A stretch of 64,000 nt of DNA from DAOUEO01 sp963763495 (GTDB taxonomy: Bacteria; Chloroflexota; Dehalococcoidia; DSTF01; JALHUB01): NCBI GenBank assembly GCA_963763495.1, contig CAVXOY010000019.1, positions 124,001 through 188,000 of the forward strand, written 5' to 3'. The notes beneath the pieces were generated by a model. The model made no database searches. It was not told where the DNA came from and saw only the letters and a program-made list of their open reading frames with translations. Shown piece by piece: positions 8,344 to 16,331 of this stretch. Both the position numbers and the translations under genes were made by a program. Every line of letters begins with the position of its first letter. Positions within the stretch are counted from its first letter, which is position 1.

Positions 8344-9592
8344 GGGCAGAGTCAGACGGGAAACCGGCGTACTTCAGGCGCAACGCCATGTCCTCGGCGC
8401 GGCGGCCGGAGACGACAAGCGGCCCCGCCTGGGCAGCGATAAGCTCGAAGTCGGCGTCCCATATCCAGGAGACGTCGCGGCCATCGGCGATATCGTCGTT
8501 GAGCAGGAGGAGGAGGCTCTTCTTGCCCTCGCGGGCGGCGAGCGTCCGCAGGACCTGGTTGAGGCCGGTCGGGTTCTTGGCGAGGAAGACCTGCACCTCA
8601 CGGCCGTCGACGGCGAAGCGCTCCTGGCGGCCGAAGGCGGGAGCGACGGCGGCGATACCTTCCTGCACCGCCGCCAGCGGTATGTCGAGGGCAAGGCCGG
8701 CGGCGAGGGCGGCGAGGGCGTTGTAGGCGTTATAGAGGCCACCCAGCTTGAGGGCGAGGGACGCCTCGCCGGCGGGGGTGTCGACGGTAAGCGCCACATC
8801 GCCGGCGGCGTCGAAGCGGACGCTGCGGGCCCGCACCGCCGGTCGGGGGCGGGCCTGGCCGCAGCCGGGGCAGCGCCAGTGGCCGATGTGCCCGTAGAAG
8901 GTCATCTCATAGCTGTACTCGCGGCCGCAGTCGGGGCACCAGCGGGAGTCGGCGGCATGCTCGGGCGCGGCGAGGGCGGCGGCCTTGTCGTCGACGCCGT
9001 AGAGGACGACGGGGCCGCGGGCGACGCTCTGCAGGGCAGCTACCGAGGGGTCATCGGCGTTGAGGACGACGGCCATCGACTCGGGCGCGGCGCTGAGGGT
9101 GCTGCGCCAGCGGGCGGCTATGGAATCGACCTCGCCGTAGCGGTCGAGCTGGTCGCGGAAGAGGTTGGTGAAAAGAAGAACGCGGGGAGCAAGAGCGGCG
9201 ACGGCCTCGGGCAAGGTGGCCTCGTCGACCTCGAAGACGCCGAGACGCCGCTCCCCTTCGGGCAGCCGCCCCAGCAGACTAACGTCGTCGATAAGGGCGG
9301 TGGCGATGCCCCGCATGAGGTTGGAGCCGGTGCGGTTGTGAAGGGGCCGGTAGCCGGCGGCGCGGGCGACGCTGCTCAGCATGTGGGCAGCCGTGGTCTT
9401 GCCGTTGGTGCCGGTGATGACGACCGAGCCGCAGCCCAGTTGCGTCCGCAGCTCGGCGACTAGGCGGGGCGCGACTCGACCGGCGATGACGCCGGGCAGC
9501 GCTGTACCGCCGCCCCGGCGAAGGGCGCGGCTGGCGACACCAGCGGTCTTGCCCGCCCATACTCCGGTCAGCGTGCGCAAGGAGGGACTCAT
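8333..9592 (-). CDS. murT: Lipid II isoglutaminyl synthase, MurT subunit (frameshifted near its end)
   Basis: 419 residues as read. It is a Mur ligase-like ATPase with the P-loop GTNGKTT (about residues 60-66), the acidic metal site in VFEVDEATL, and a four-cysteine zinc ribbon insert (WCPDCG ... WRCPGCG, about residues 215-245) that marks MurT. The C-terminal DUF1727 region has NPTGLNQVLR and LLLNDDIADGRDVSWIWD. MurT uses ATP to activate the alpha-carboxylate of D-Glu so that GatD can amidate it. The frame breaks after RLKYAGFPSDS and continues in the 8185-8343 piece. It lies eight bases after the M50 protease gene and is coupled to gatD. Confidence 0.9.
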   Translation of the reverse strand: MSPSLRTLTGVWAGKTAGVASRALRRGGGTALPGVIAGRVAPRLVAELRTQLGCGSVVITGTNGKTTAAHMLSSVARAAGYRPLHNRTGSNLMRGIATALIDDVSLLGRLPEGERRLGVFEVDEATLPEAVAALAPRVLLFTNLFRDQLDRYGEVDSIAARWRSTLSAAPESMAVVLNADDPSVAALQSVARGPVVLYGVDDKAAALAAPEHAADSRWCPDCGREYSYEMTFYGHIGHWRCPGCGQARPRPAVRARSVRFDAAGDVALTVDTPAGEASLALKLGGLYNAYNALAALAAGLALDIPLAAVQEGIAAVAPAFGRQERFAVDGREVQVFLAKNPTGLNQVLRTLAAREGKKSLLLLLNDDIADGRDVSWIWDADFELIAAQAGPLVVSGRRAEDMALRLKYAGFPSDSARRS

Positions 9593-9600
9593 CGCGGCTC

Positions 9601-10734
9601 TTACCCTTTGAGGATCCGCTGCGCCATGAGCAGGCGCATGATCGCGTCCCGGCTCAGAAGCCCCACCAGGTGCCCGCTCTCCACCACAGGCGCATAGCGG
9701 ACCTCTTCGCCTTCCATAGCCTGGAGGGCGGTAGCGAGATCAGTCTCCGGGCCAACAATGCTGACCTGAGAGCTCGGCTTCATCGCGCTGCTGACGGTGG
9801 CCGTCCGCCACTCATCGCGCGGGACCGCTCGAAGCTGCTCCCCGCCCAAGACGCCGACGACGCGGTCGTTGTCGGTGACAAGAAGATAGAGGCCGAGAGG
9901 ACTGCCGCCGATCTCCTGGCCCAAGTCCTGGAGGGCCACCCACTTAGGGACGGCCCGGAAGTCGCGGGACATGACATCGCCGGCTTTCTGGGTGCGGAGG
10001 AACTCCAGGACTTTCAACTGCGTCCAGCTCTGGCGGGCGGCGCCCTCCAGGAAGAAGCCGATGAGGATGAACCAGAGGCCGGAGAGCGGGCCCAACCAGG
10101 ACACGTTGAATACCAGCGTCGCCGCGCCGCCCAAGATGAGGGCGTAGGCGATCAGGCGACCGCACCAGCAGGCGAGAAAGGTAGCGCGCCGAAAATCGCC
10201 GATGGCGCCCCAGAGGACAGAGCGCAGCACCCGGCCGCCGTCCAGAGGGAAGCCGGGGGCGAGGTTGAACAGCGCGATACTCAGATTCATGACGAGCAGC
10301 CACTCCATCATGACGGTGACGGGCTCTTCGTTCCCGAAGCCGACGACCCACCACAGAAAGAGGAAGAGGCCGGACAGCATAATGCTGGTCGCCGGACCGG
10401 CCAGGGCCATGACGAACTCGACGAAGGGGCGGGACGCCTCTTTGGTGATGTGGGCGACACCGCCGAAGATGAAGAGGGTGATGCTCTTGACAGGGATGCC
10501 ATAGGCCCGAGCGACCAGGCTGTGGGCCAGCTCATGGAGGAGGATCGAAGCGAAGAACAGCAGCCCGCTGACCAAGGCCAGCAGCCAGATGGTGGAGGCT
10601 GCGGAATCAGGCAGCCACTCCGGGTACACCTGGTCGCCGAGGATAAAGACGACAAAAGCGAGGGTGAGGAACCAGGAAAAACTGAGGCGGATCGGTATCC
10701 CCAGGACTGTGATCAACGGTATGGATGATCTCAC
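9601..10734 (-). CDS. Site-2-protease-like M50 metalloprotease with C-terminal CBS pair
   Basis: A 377-residue membrane protease. The zinc site HELAH is at residues 67-71 within a hydrophobic helix and the second ligand motif is NLAPGFPLDGGRVLR near residue 160. About six transmembrane segments fill the first 220 residues. The last about 130 residues form two CBS motifs (GDVMSRDF..., SSAMKPSSQVSIV...), which usually bind adenosine nucleotides. This is the common soluble-CBS class of site-2 proteases that process membrane-bound regulators. It is the first gene of the minus-strand run that leads into murT, gatD, M23, lgt and EamA. Its target is unknown. Confidence 0.9.
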   Translation of the reverse strand: MRSSIPLITVLGIPIRLSFSWFLTLAFVVFILGDQVYPEWLPDSAASTIWLLALVSGLLFFASILLHELAHSLVARAYGIPVKSITLFIFGGVAHITKEASRPFVEFVMALAGPATSIMLSGLFLFLWWVVGFGNEEPVTVMMEWLLVMNLSIALFNLAPGFPLDGGRVLRSVLWGAIGDFRRATFLACWCGRLIAYALILGGAATLVFNVSWLGPLSGLWFILIGFFLEGAARQSWTQLKVLEFLRTQKAGDVMSRDFRAVPKWVALQDLGQEIGGSPLGLYLLVTDNDRVVGVLGGEQLRAVPRDEWRTATVSSAMKPSSQVSIVGPETDLATALQAMEGEEVRYAPVVESGHLVGLLSRDAIMRLLMAQRILKG

Positions 10735-10801
10735 GTAGGCAGCCTATCTAGAGTATTGCGCTCGTCCGTTGGAAGCTCAGCGCCCTCTGTCTAGTCTATC
10801 C

Positions 10802-13096
10802 CTAATCAGCAACGGGCCGAAAGCCCCTCAGCCGCAGGGAGTTGGTCATTACCGACAGGGAGCTGAAGGCCATTGCCGCCGCCGCCAGGATGGGGTTGAG
10901 GAAGCCGTAGTCGCCGAGGACGGGCCCCAGGACGTCGGGCACACCGGCATTCGAGAAGAGCGGGTAGAGGATGCCGGCGGCGACGGGGATAAGGATGACG
11001 TTGTAGAAGAATGCCCAAAACAGGTTCTGCTTGATGGTGCGCATCGTGCGCTTGCTGAGGGCGACCGCCGTGGCCACGCCGTCGAGGTCGCCGCGCATGA
11101 GGGTGATGTCGGACGCCTCCATAGCTACGTCGGTGCCGGTGCCGATGGCGATCCCCACGTCGGCCTGAGCGAGGGCGGGGGCGTCGTTGATGCCGTCGCC
11201 GACCATTGCCACGGTCTTCCCCTCGTCCTGGAGAAGGCGCACCTGACGAGCCTTGTCCTGGGGCAGGACCTCGGCGAGCACGCGGTCGACGCCGACCTGG
11301 CGGGCCACCGCCTCGGCCGTGTGGCGGTTGTCGCCGGTGATCATCGCGATCTCGATCCCCATTCCCCTCAGGCGGGCGATGGCGGCAGCGGCGCCGGGCT
11401 TCACCGTGTCGGCGACAGCAGCGATACCGACGACACGGCCGTCGACGGCGACGAACATCGGCGTCTTGCCGGCGGCGGAGAGCCTTTCGCCCTCGTCGCG
11501 CAGGCTGTCCAACGGCAGCCCGCTCTCCTCCATCAGCTTGAGGTTGCCGAGGAGTACCCGCTTCCCCTCGACCGTCGCCTGGACGCCTAGACCGGGCAGA
11601 GCAGTGAACTCCTGCGCCTCTCCCAGGTCAAGCCCTCTCTCCTGAGCAGCGGTCACTATCGCCTCGCCCAGGGGGTGCTCGGAGCCGCGTTCGGCGCTGG
11701 CGGCGAGTCGCAGCAGCTCGTCCTCGCTCCAGCCAGCGGCGGTCACGACGTCGGTGAGAGCGGGAGCGCCGGTGGTGATCGTCCCTGTCTTGTCGAAGAC
11801 GATGGCGTTGATCTTGTGGGCCGTCTCCAGCGATTCGCCACCGCGAATGAGGACGCCGCTCTCCGCTCCCTTGCCGGTGCCGACCATGATGGCGGTCGGC
11901 GTGGCCAGGCCGAGGGCGCAGGGGCAGGCGATGATGAGGACGGCGACGGCGTTCAGCAGGGCGTAGGTGAAGGCAGGGGCCGGCCCCCAGATCAGCCAGA
12001 TGCCGAAGGTGATGACAGCTATGACGATGACGGCGGGCACGAAGTAGGCGGCGACGACGTCGGCGAGGCGCTGGATGGGCGCCTTCGAGCCCTGCGCCTC
12101 CTGGACGAGACGGACGATCTGGGCGAGGACGCTGTCCTTGCCCACTTTCGTCGCCCGGAAGCGGAAGCTGCCGGTCTTGTTGATCGTCGCGCCGATGACC
12201 TCGTCGCCGGGGTTCTTCTCGACGGGGAGGCTCTCGCCGCTGATCATCGATTCGTCGACGGCGGAGCGGCCTTCGATGACGACCCCGTCCACAGGTATCT
12301 TCTCGCCCGGACGGACGATGACGACATCGCCGGCGACGACCTGCTCGATGGGAATGTCGAACTCCTGCCCCTCGTGCAGCACCCGCGCCGTCTTCGCCTG
12401 AAGGCCGATCAAGCGCTTGATAGCGGCTGAGGTGCGGCCCTTCGCCTTCGCCTCCAGGTAGCGGCCCATAAGAATGAGGGCGATGATCACGGCGGCGGTG
12501 TCGAAATAGACCTCCGCCTTGACGTCCGCCGACTCGATGAGGCCGGGCGCGAAGGTGGCGACGACGCTGTAGAAGTAGGCAGCGCTGGTGCCGACGGCGA
12601 TCAAGGTGTCCATGTCGGCGGCGAGATGCTTGACGCGGTTCCAGGCGCCGGCGTAGAACTGCCAGCCGGCCCAGAACTGCACGGGCGTCGCCAGCAGGAA
12701 CGAGGGCACGGTCATGGCAGCCATGGGCAGGCGGGAGACGACGGGGAAGTGCTGGTACTGGCCCAGCAGCATCAAAATCACGCCGATGACACCGGCAAAG
12801 AGGAACTTGCGCCAGAGGAGGCGCTCCTGCCTCTCGTGGATCTCATCCTGGAGGGCGGGCAGCTCCGCCGCTTCCGGCCGGGGGTGGTAGCCCGCGTTCT
12901 CGATGGCTTGATAGAGGCTGTCCAGGGTGGATACCGCCGGGTCGAAGGCGACGGTGGCCTGCTCGGTGGCCAGGTTCACGGCGACCTTATATACGCCCGG
13001 CTCCTTCTTCAGCGAGTCCTCGACGCGGAGGACGCAGGAGGCGCAGTGCATGCCCTCGATAGGGATGGTGGTCTGTTCCGACGCCTTGGCGGCCAT
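10802..13096 (-). CDS. copA: Copper-exporting P1B-type ATPase
   Basis: 764 residues. It starts with one heavy-metal-associated domain carrying GMHCASC (Cys18, Cys21), followed by eight predicted membrane helices. The metal-transport motif is CPC at 391-393, the phosphorylated aspartate lies in DKTGT at 435-439, and SGES, SEHP and GDGIND are all present. The CPC motif and the csoR-controlled context indicate Cu(I) export to the outside. All catalytic motifs are intact and no frameshift is seen. It is the third gene of the csoR operon; the small His/Met-rich membrane protein ends only 11 bases upstream. Confidence 0.96.
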   Translation of the reverse strand: MAAKASEQTTIPIEGMHCASCVLRVEDSLKKEPGVYKVAVNLATEQATVAFDPAVSTLDSLYQAIENAGYHPRPEAAELPALQDEIHERQERLLWRKFLFAGVIGVILMLLGQYQHFPVVSRLPMAAMTVPSFLLATPVQFWAGWQFYAGAWNRVKHLAADMDTLIAVGTSAAYFYSVVATFAPGLIESADVKAEVYFDTAAVIIALILMGRYLEAKAKGRTSAAIKRLIGLQAKTARVLHEGQEFDIPIEQVVAGDVVIVRPGEKIPVDGVVIEGRSAVDESMISGESLPVEKNPGDEVIGATINKTGSFRFRATKVGKDSVLAQIVRLVQEAQGSKAPIQRLADVVAAYFVPAVIVIAVITFGIWLIWGPAPAFTYALLNAVAVLIIACPCALGLATPTAIMVGTGKGAESGVLIRGGESLETAHKINAIVFDKTGTITTGAPALTDVVTAAGWSEDELLRLAASAERGSEHPLGEAIVTAAQERGLDLGEAQEFTALPGLGVQATVEGKRVLLGNLKLMEESGLPLDSLRDEGERLSAAGKTPMFVAVDGRVVGIAAVADTVKPGAAAAIARLRGMGIEIAMITGDNRHTAEAVARQVGVDRVLAEVLPQDKARQVRLLQDEGKTVAMVGDGINDAPALAQADVGIAIGTGTDVAMEASDITLMRGDLDGVATAVALSKRTMRTIKQNLFWAFFYNVILIPVAAGILYPLFSNAGVPDVLGPVLGDYGFLNPILAAAAMAFSSLSVMTNSLRLRGFRPVAD

Positions 13097-13107
13097 GGTT
13101 CACCTTC

Positions 13108-13362
13108 TTACATAGATTTCGGGGAGTCGCCGGACGGCGCGGCCTCCCCGCTCTCAGAGGCGCGGTCCTCCTCTGAATGCTGGTGATCGTGGTGGCCGCC
13201 GTGTCCCATCATGTGGCACATCATGCCGTGGCCAGCGTGGCCACCCTGTCCGCCGAAGAGCCTGCTTCCGGCCAGCCAGGCGAAGAGTCCCATGCCGATC
13301 ATCATCAAAGGGCAGGCCAAAAGCATAAGCAGCGCCAGCCAGCCCCAACTCAATTCGTCCAT
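13108..13362 (-). CDS. Small His/Met-rich membrane protein of the copper operon
   Basis: 84 residues: a single hydrophobic helix (about residues 6-30), then a tail packed with His and Met (GGHAGHGMMCHMMGHGGHHDH) and an acidic serine-rich end. The residue content suits Cu(I) binding. I do not recognise a named family; DUF2933-like copper-operon proteins are similar in layout. I chose ATG 13362 because GGGAGGTG lies nine bases upstream. It sits between csoR and copA, so a role in handing copper to CopA or buffering it is likely but inferred. Confidence 0.75.
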   Translation of the reverse strand: MDELSWGWLALLMLLACPLMMIGMGLFAWLAGSRLFGGQGGHAGHGMMCHMMGHGGHHDHQHSEEDRASESGEAAPSGDSPKSM

Positions 13363-13386
13363 CACTGTTACACCTCCCAACCTCGC

Positions 13387-13653
13387 CTATCTATTGGCGA
13401 GCTCATAGAGCTCCCCCAACTCATCGATGACCTGCTGCTCGCGGCCGTCGCGGATGCCCTGGACGACGCAGGTGCGCAGGTGGCCGGCGAGCATCGTCGC
13501 CTCCACCTTCTCCAGGGCGCGGCGGACGGCGAAGGACTGCTTGAGCACGTCGACGCAGTAGGCGTCCTCCTGGATCATGCGCTGGACGCCGTGGAGGTGG
13601 CCGTCGATATAGTTGAGCCGTTTCAGGCACTCGTCGCGGACGGATTCTTGCAC
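13387..13653 (-). CDS. csoR: CsoR-family copper-sensing repressor
   Basis: An 88-residue all-helical DNA-binding protein of the CsoR/RcnR (DUF156) family. The Cu(I) ligands Cys33, His58 and Cys62 match the C-H-C fingerprint with the 25- and 4-residue spacing of known CsoR. Without copper these proteins bind GC-rich inverted repeats and shut off export genes; Cu(I) releases them. The matching inverted repeat lies just upstream at 13686-13702. It is the first gene of the csoR, small membrane protein, copA operon, so it should regulate itself. Confidence 0.92.
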   Translation of the reverse strand: MQESVRDECLKRLNYIDGHLHGVQRMIQEDAYCVDVLKQSFAVRRALEKVEATMLAGHLRTCVVQGIRDGREQQVIDELGELYELANR

Positions 13654-13685
13654 GGCAGTTCTCCCTCGTGTCGCTTATTACCCAT

Positions 13686-13702
13686 ACCCCCTGGGAGGGG
13701 GT
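13686..13702. promoter_or_regulatory. Probable CsoR operator (inverted repeat)
   Basis: ACCCCCT-GGG-AGGGGGT: perfect seven-base arms around a three-base centre. It has the TACCCC...GGGGTA look of known CsoR sites. It lies about nine bases downstream of the -10 hexamer of the csoR promoter, so bound repressor would cover the transcription start. Confidence 0.8.
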
Positions 13703-13710
13703 CTACATCC

Positions 13711-13740
13711 ATTATGTGCCCATCAAACAGCGGTTGTCAA
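13711..13740 (-). promoter_or_regulatory. Promoter of the csoR-copA operon
   Basis: On the minus strand TTGACA (13740-13735) is followed after 18 bases by CATAAT (13716-13711). The -35 is consensus and the -10 differs at one base. It points at csoR, and the inverted-repeat operator lies just downstream. Confidence 0.75.
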
Positions 13741-13846
13741 GGACTTGCGGGGTGCCCGCGAAATCGGGCCGTCGGAGAACGTAATGAAGACCGCCGGTGC
13801 CTTGACGGTCGCCGGCGGTCGTTGGGGTTATAAGGTCGGTTGCCTG

Positions 13847-14203
13847 CTAGCTTACGGGCGCCTCGAGGGATGTGCCGCAGGACGAGCAGAACTTGTTGCC
13901 GGGAGGGTTAGCCGTGCCGCACTTCTGGCAGGTAACGCTCACGGACGGGGAAGGCGGGCTCGCCGGCGGCTCGGCCGGCGGGGCTTGGACCGTCGACTGG
14001 GTCTCGGCTATCTTCTTCGGCTCGTCGTCTTCCTTGCTCGACTTGCGGAACTCCTTGATCCCCTTGCCGATGGCGCCTCCCACCTCCGGCAGCCTGCCGA
14101 CGCCGAAGATGATGATGACTATGGCAAGAACCAAGATCAGCTCGAAGGGGCCGAACGGCCCAATACCGACGAGCGGTGGTATTACAGTCGCTAGAGCGGG
14201 CAT
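13847..14203 (-). CDS. tatA: TatA-like translocase protein with C-terminal zinc ribbon
   Basis: 118 residues. The N-terminus has a short hydrophobic helix (ELILVLAIVIIIFGVGRLPE) followed by the amphipathic GGAIGKGIKEFRK stretch, the TatA/TatB signature of the twin-arginine export system. After a proline-rich linker the protein ends in a C2-C2 zinc ribbon (CQKCG...CSSCG, about residues 92-110), which ordinary TatA proteins lack. ATG 14203 is chosen because AAGGAGGAGG lies close upstream. No tatC is in the window. The TatA part is confident; the role of the ribbon is unknown. Confidence 0.82.
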   Translation of the reverse strand: MPALATVIPPLVGIGPFGPFELILVLAIVIIIFGVGRLPEVGGAIGKGIKEFRKSSKEDDEPKKIAETQSTVQAPPAEPPASPPSPSVSVTCQKCGTANPPGNKFCSSCGTSLEAPVS

Positions 14204-14300
14204 GATCCTCCTCCTTTGCACCCCTCAGGTGCGCAACAAGAGCGTATCATCCTGATAATGGGGAGTCAAGCTCGCGCAGGGCTTCCGCAAACCGGCGCCG

Positions 14301-15401
14301 CTAGACGTTGAACAGTATATGAAAGATGTCGCCGTCCTGCACCTCGTAGGTCTTGCCCTCGCCGCGCAGGAGGCCCCGCTTGCGCGCTTCCGCCAGCGAC
14401 CCCAACTCCAGCAGCTCGTCCCAGGGGATGACCTCGGCCCGGATGAAGCCGCGCTCCATGTCGGAGTGGACCTTGCCCGCCGCTTTCAGCGCCGGCGTGT
14501 CTTTGGAGATGGCCCAGGCGCGGCACTCGTCCTCACCGACGGTGAAGAAGGAGATGAGACCCAGCAGGTCGAAGCAGAGGCGGCTGATGCGGCCGGCGGG
14601 CGGCTCGCTGAGGCCCAGGCCGGCCCGGAACTCGGCGGCCTCCTCGGCGGAGAGGTCGACCATCTCCATCTCCAGGCTGCCGCAGATCGCGGCGACGGCC
14701 GTGTGGGGGCCAACCCGGCGCCGCAGTTCTTCCTCCATCTCAGCGGCCTTCGCCACGTCCTCTTCGTCGATGTTGAGGATGATGAGCATAGGCTTGACGG
14801 TGAGGAAGTTGTAGTGAAGAAGAGAGCGCATCTCATCCTCGGTCAGAGACTGGATGTGGAGCGGCTTCTCCGCCTCCAGTCCCTCTTTGACGCGACGGAG
14901 AAGGGCCATCTCGTGCTCGCCGGCCTCCCGCTCGGCGGCGCGGGCGGAACGCGCCGTGGCGTCGAGACGCTCGATACGTCGCTCGACGACACCGAGGTCG
15001 GCGAAGACCATCTCCAGGTTCAGCGCCTCGATGTCGCGGTGGGGGTCGACGGAGCCCTCAGGATGGGGCACCGACTCGCTGCGGAAGGCGCGGACGACGT
15101 GAACAAGAGCGTCGCTGCGGTCGAGGGCGGTCTGCACCTGGGGGCTGGGGCCACCGCCGCGACCGGCGCCGCGCCAGGCGAGCCCGCCCGGGCAGTCGAC
15201 GTACTGGACGTCGGCGTGGGTGAGCTTCTTGGGCTGGAAGAGGGCGCCTAGCTTCTCCAGACGCTCGTCGGGCACTTTGAAGGTGCCGATGTGTATCTCC
15301 GCCTCGCCGGTATAGGTGCCGGTGGGGGCATGGCCGCCGCTAAGGGCGTTGAAGACGGTGGTCTTGCCGGAACGGGCAAGACCGACGATGGCCAGTTGCA
15401 T
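14301..15401 (-). CDS. ychF: YchF/OLA1-type ribosome-associated ATPase
   Basis: A 366-residue Obg-family P-loop NTPase. The Walker A is GLARSGKTTVFNAL near residue 7, followed by an inserted coiled-coil (about 130-200) and a C-terminal TGS-like domain with FFTVGEDECRAWAI and the ending YEVQDGDIFHILFNV. YchF proteins bind ATP rather than GTP and associate with ribosomes. The reading frame is intact. It is followed on the minus strand by tatA after about 100 bases. Confidence 0.93.
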   Translation of the reverse strand: MQLAIVGLARSGKTTVFNALSGGHAPTGTYTGEAEIHIGTFKVPDERLEKLGALFQPKKLTHADVQYVDCPGGLAWRGAGRGGGPSPQVQTALDRSDALVHVVRAFRSESVPHPEGSVDPHRDIEALNLEMVFADLGVVERRIERLDATARSARAAEREAGEHEMALLRRVKEGLEAEKPLHIQSLTEDEMRSLLHYNFLTVKPMLIILNIDEEDVAKAAEMEEELRRRVGPHTAVAAICGSLEMEMVDLSAEEAAEFRAGLGLSEPPAGRISRLCFDLLGLISFFTVGEDECRAWAISKDTPALKAAGKVHSDMERGFIRAEVIPWDELLELGSLAEARKRGLLRGEGKTYEVQDGDIFHILFNV

Positions 15402-15449
15402 GTGTTTCCTCCGAAACGCATTCTAGCATGTCGGGTGAGCGTCGTCCTC

Positions 15450-15690
15450 GCTTGCGGCTAGACGCCGCTACGACACCGATACGGCGCTCGCTTGCTAACG
15501 GACCTGCCTCACCAAAGCGGCGTGGCCCCGTCGCTTGCGGCCGGACGTCCCTACGAAGCGATGACGGGGCTCGCTTGCAGACAGACACCTTCGGCAACGC
15601 TGATGCGCGGCTCGCTTGCGGCTAGACGCCGCTACAACACCTATGCGCCCGTCGCTTGCAGCCCAGCCTGCCCCGTCGGACAACTCGCAA
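15450..15690. repeat. Imperfect tandem repeat, about 40 nt per unit, six units
   Basis: CGCTTGC recurs at 15450, 15489, 15532, 15572, 15613 and 15653, so the spacings are 39, 43, 40, 41 and 40 bases. Units one and five share nearly all of their length, including GGCTAGACGCCGCTAC; the others keep the CGCTTGC head and a GAC core. Some units can fold into short hairpins (GCGGC-TAGAC-GCCGC). The array fills the gap between ychF and the endonuclease gene and overlaps the last codons of the latter. The conserved part of each unit is too short for a CRISPR repeat. Confidence 0.7.
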
Positions 15691-16318
15691 GCAGTACACA
15701 TCCCGCGCACAGCGGCAGCTTGCGACAGGACACCTTGGCATGGCGGACGAGCAGGGCATGGTACTCGTTGAAGAGGGCGATGTCGGGCGGGAGAGCATCC
15801 ATGAACAGCGCCTGCCAGCCGGCGTAGTCGTCGCTTGCCGGTCGCAGCCCCAGGCGGGAGAGAATGCGGCGGGTGTAGGCGTCGATGACAAATACGGGCT
15901 TGCGGGCGGCATAGAGGATGATGTCGTCAGCCGTTTCCGGCCCGATGCCGTGGACGGCGAGCAGGGCTTCCCGCAGCTCGGCGAGAGGAAGGGCGAACAG
16001 TCGCTCTAGGTCGCCGTCGAAGCGCGCGTACAGCGTCTCGACGAACGCCTTCAGTTTCCGCGCCTTGGCGTTGAAGTAGCCCGCCGGGCGAATAACGCCC
16101 GCCAGCTCCCCCTCCGGCGCAGCGAGCAGGGCGGCTGGCGTGAGGAGACCAGCTTCGCGCAGGTTGGCAAGCGCCCGCTCGACGTTGGCCCAGGCGGTCG
16201 TCTGGGTGAGGATCGCGCCGACGACTACGACGAAGGGGTCTTGGTCGCCGGGCCACCAGCCCTGCGGCCCGTAGGCGTCGAAGAGCGTCCGATACAGACT
16301 GAGGAGACGGGCCTTCAT
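15641..16318 (-). CDS. Endonuclease III-like HhH-GPD DNA glycosylase
   Basis: 225 residues. It has the helix-hairpin-helix VHGIGPETADDI (about 125-136) and the catalytic aspartate in VIDAYTRR about 15 residues later. Four cysteines near the C-terminus (CRKLPLCAGCVLLASC) would hold the 4Fe-4S cluster with C-x5-C-x2-C-x5-C spacing. The N-terminal GAILTQTTAWANVERAL segment resembles the MagIII/HP0602-type branch that removes alkylated bases, so 3-methyladenine excision is as likely as oxidised-pyrimidine repair. ATG 16318 is 13 bases after the trmO stop. Its last codons run into the 40-nt repeat array. Confidence 0.87.
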   Translation of the reverse strand: MKARLLSLYRTLFDAYGPQGWWPGDQDPFVVVVGAILTQTTAWANVERALANLREAGLLTPAALLAAPEGELAGVIRPAGYFNAKARKLKAFVETLYARFDGDLERLFALPLAELREALLAVHGIGPETADDIILYAARKPVFVIDAYTRRILSRLGLRPASDDYAGWQALFMDALPPDIALFNEYHALLVRHAKVSCRKLPLCAGCVLLASCPTGQAGLQATGA

Positions 16319-16331
16319 GCCGGCAGGAGCC

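Noticed and set aside
8264..9463. Long open frame of about 400 codons on the plus strand
   Set aside because: It lies opposite murT. The translation is Gly/Ala/Val-rich low-complexity text without motifs, while the minus strand codes for all MurT signatures. It is a product of high GC.
15450..15690. CRISPR array
   Set aside because: The conserved part of each unit is only about 7-16 bases, spacings vary, there are no uniform spacers and no cas genes.
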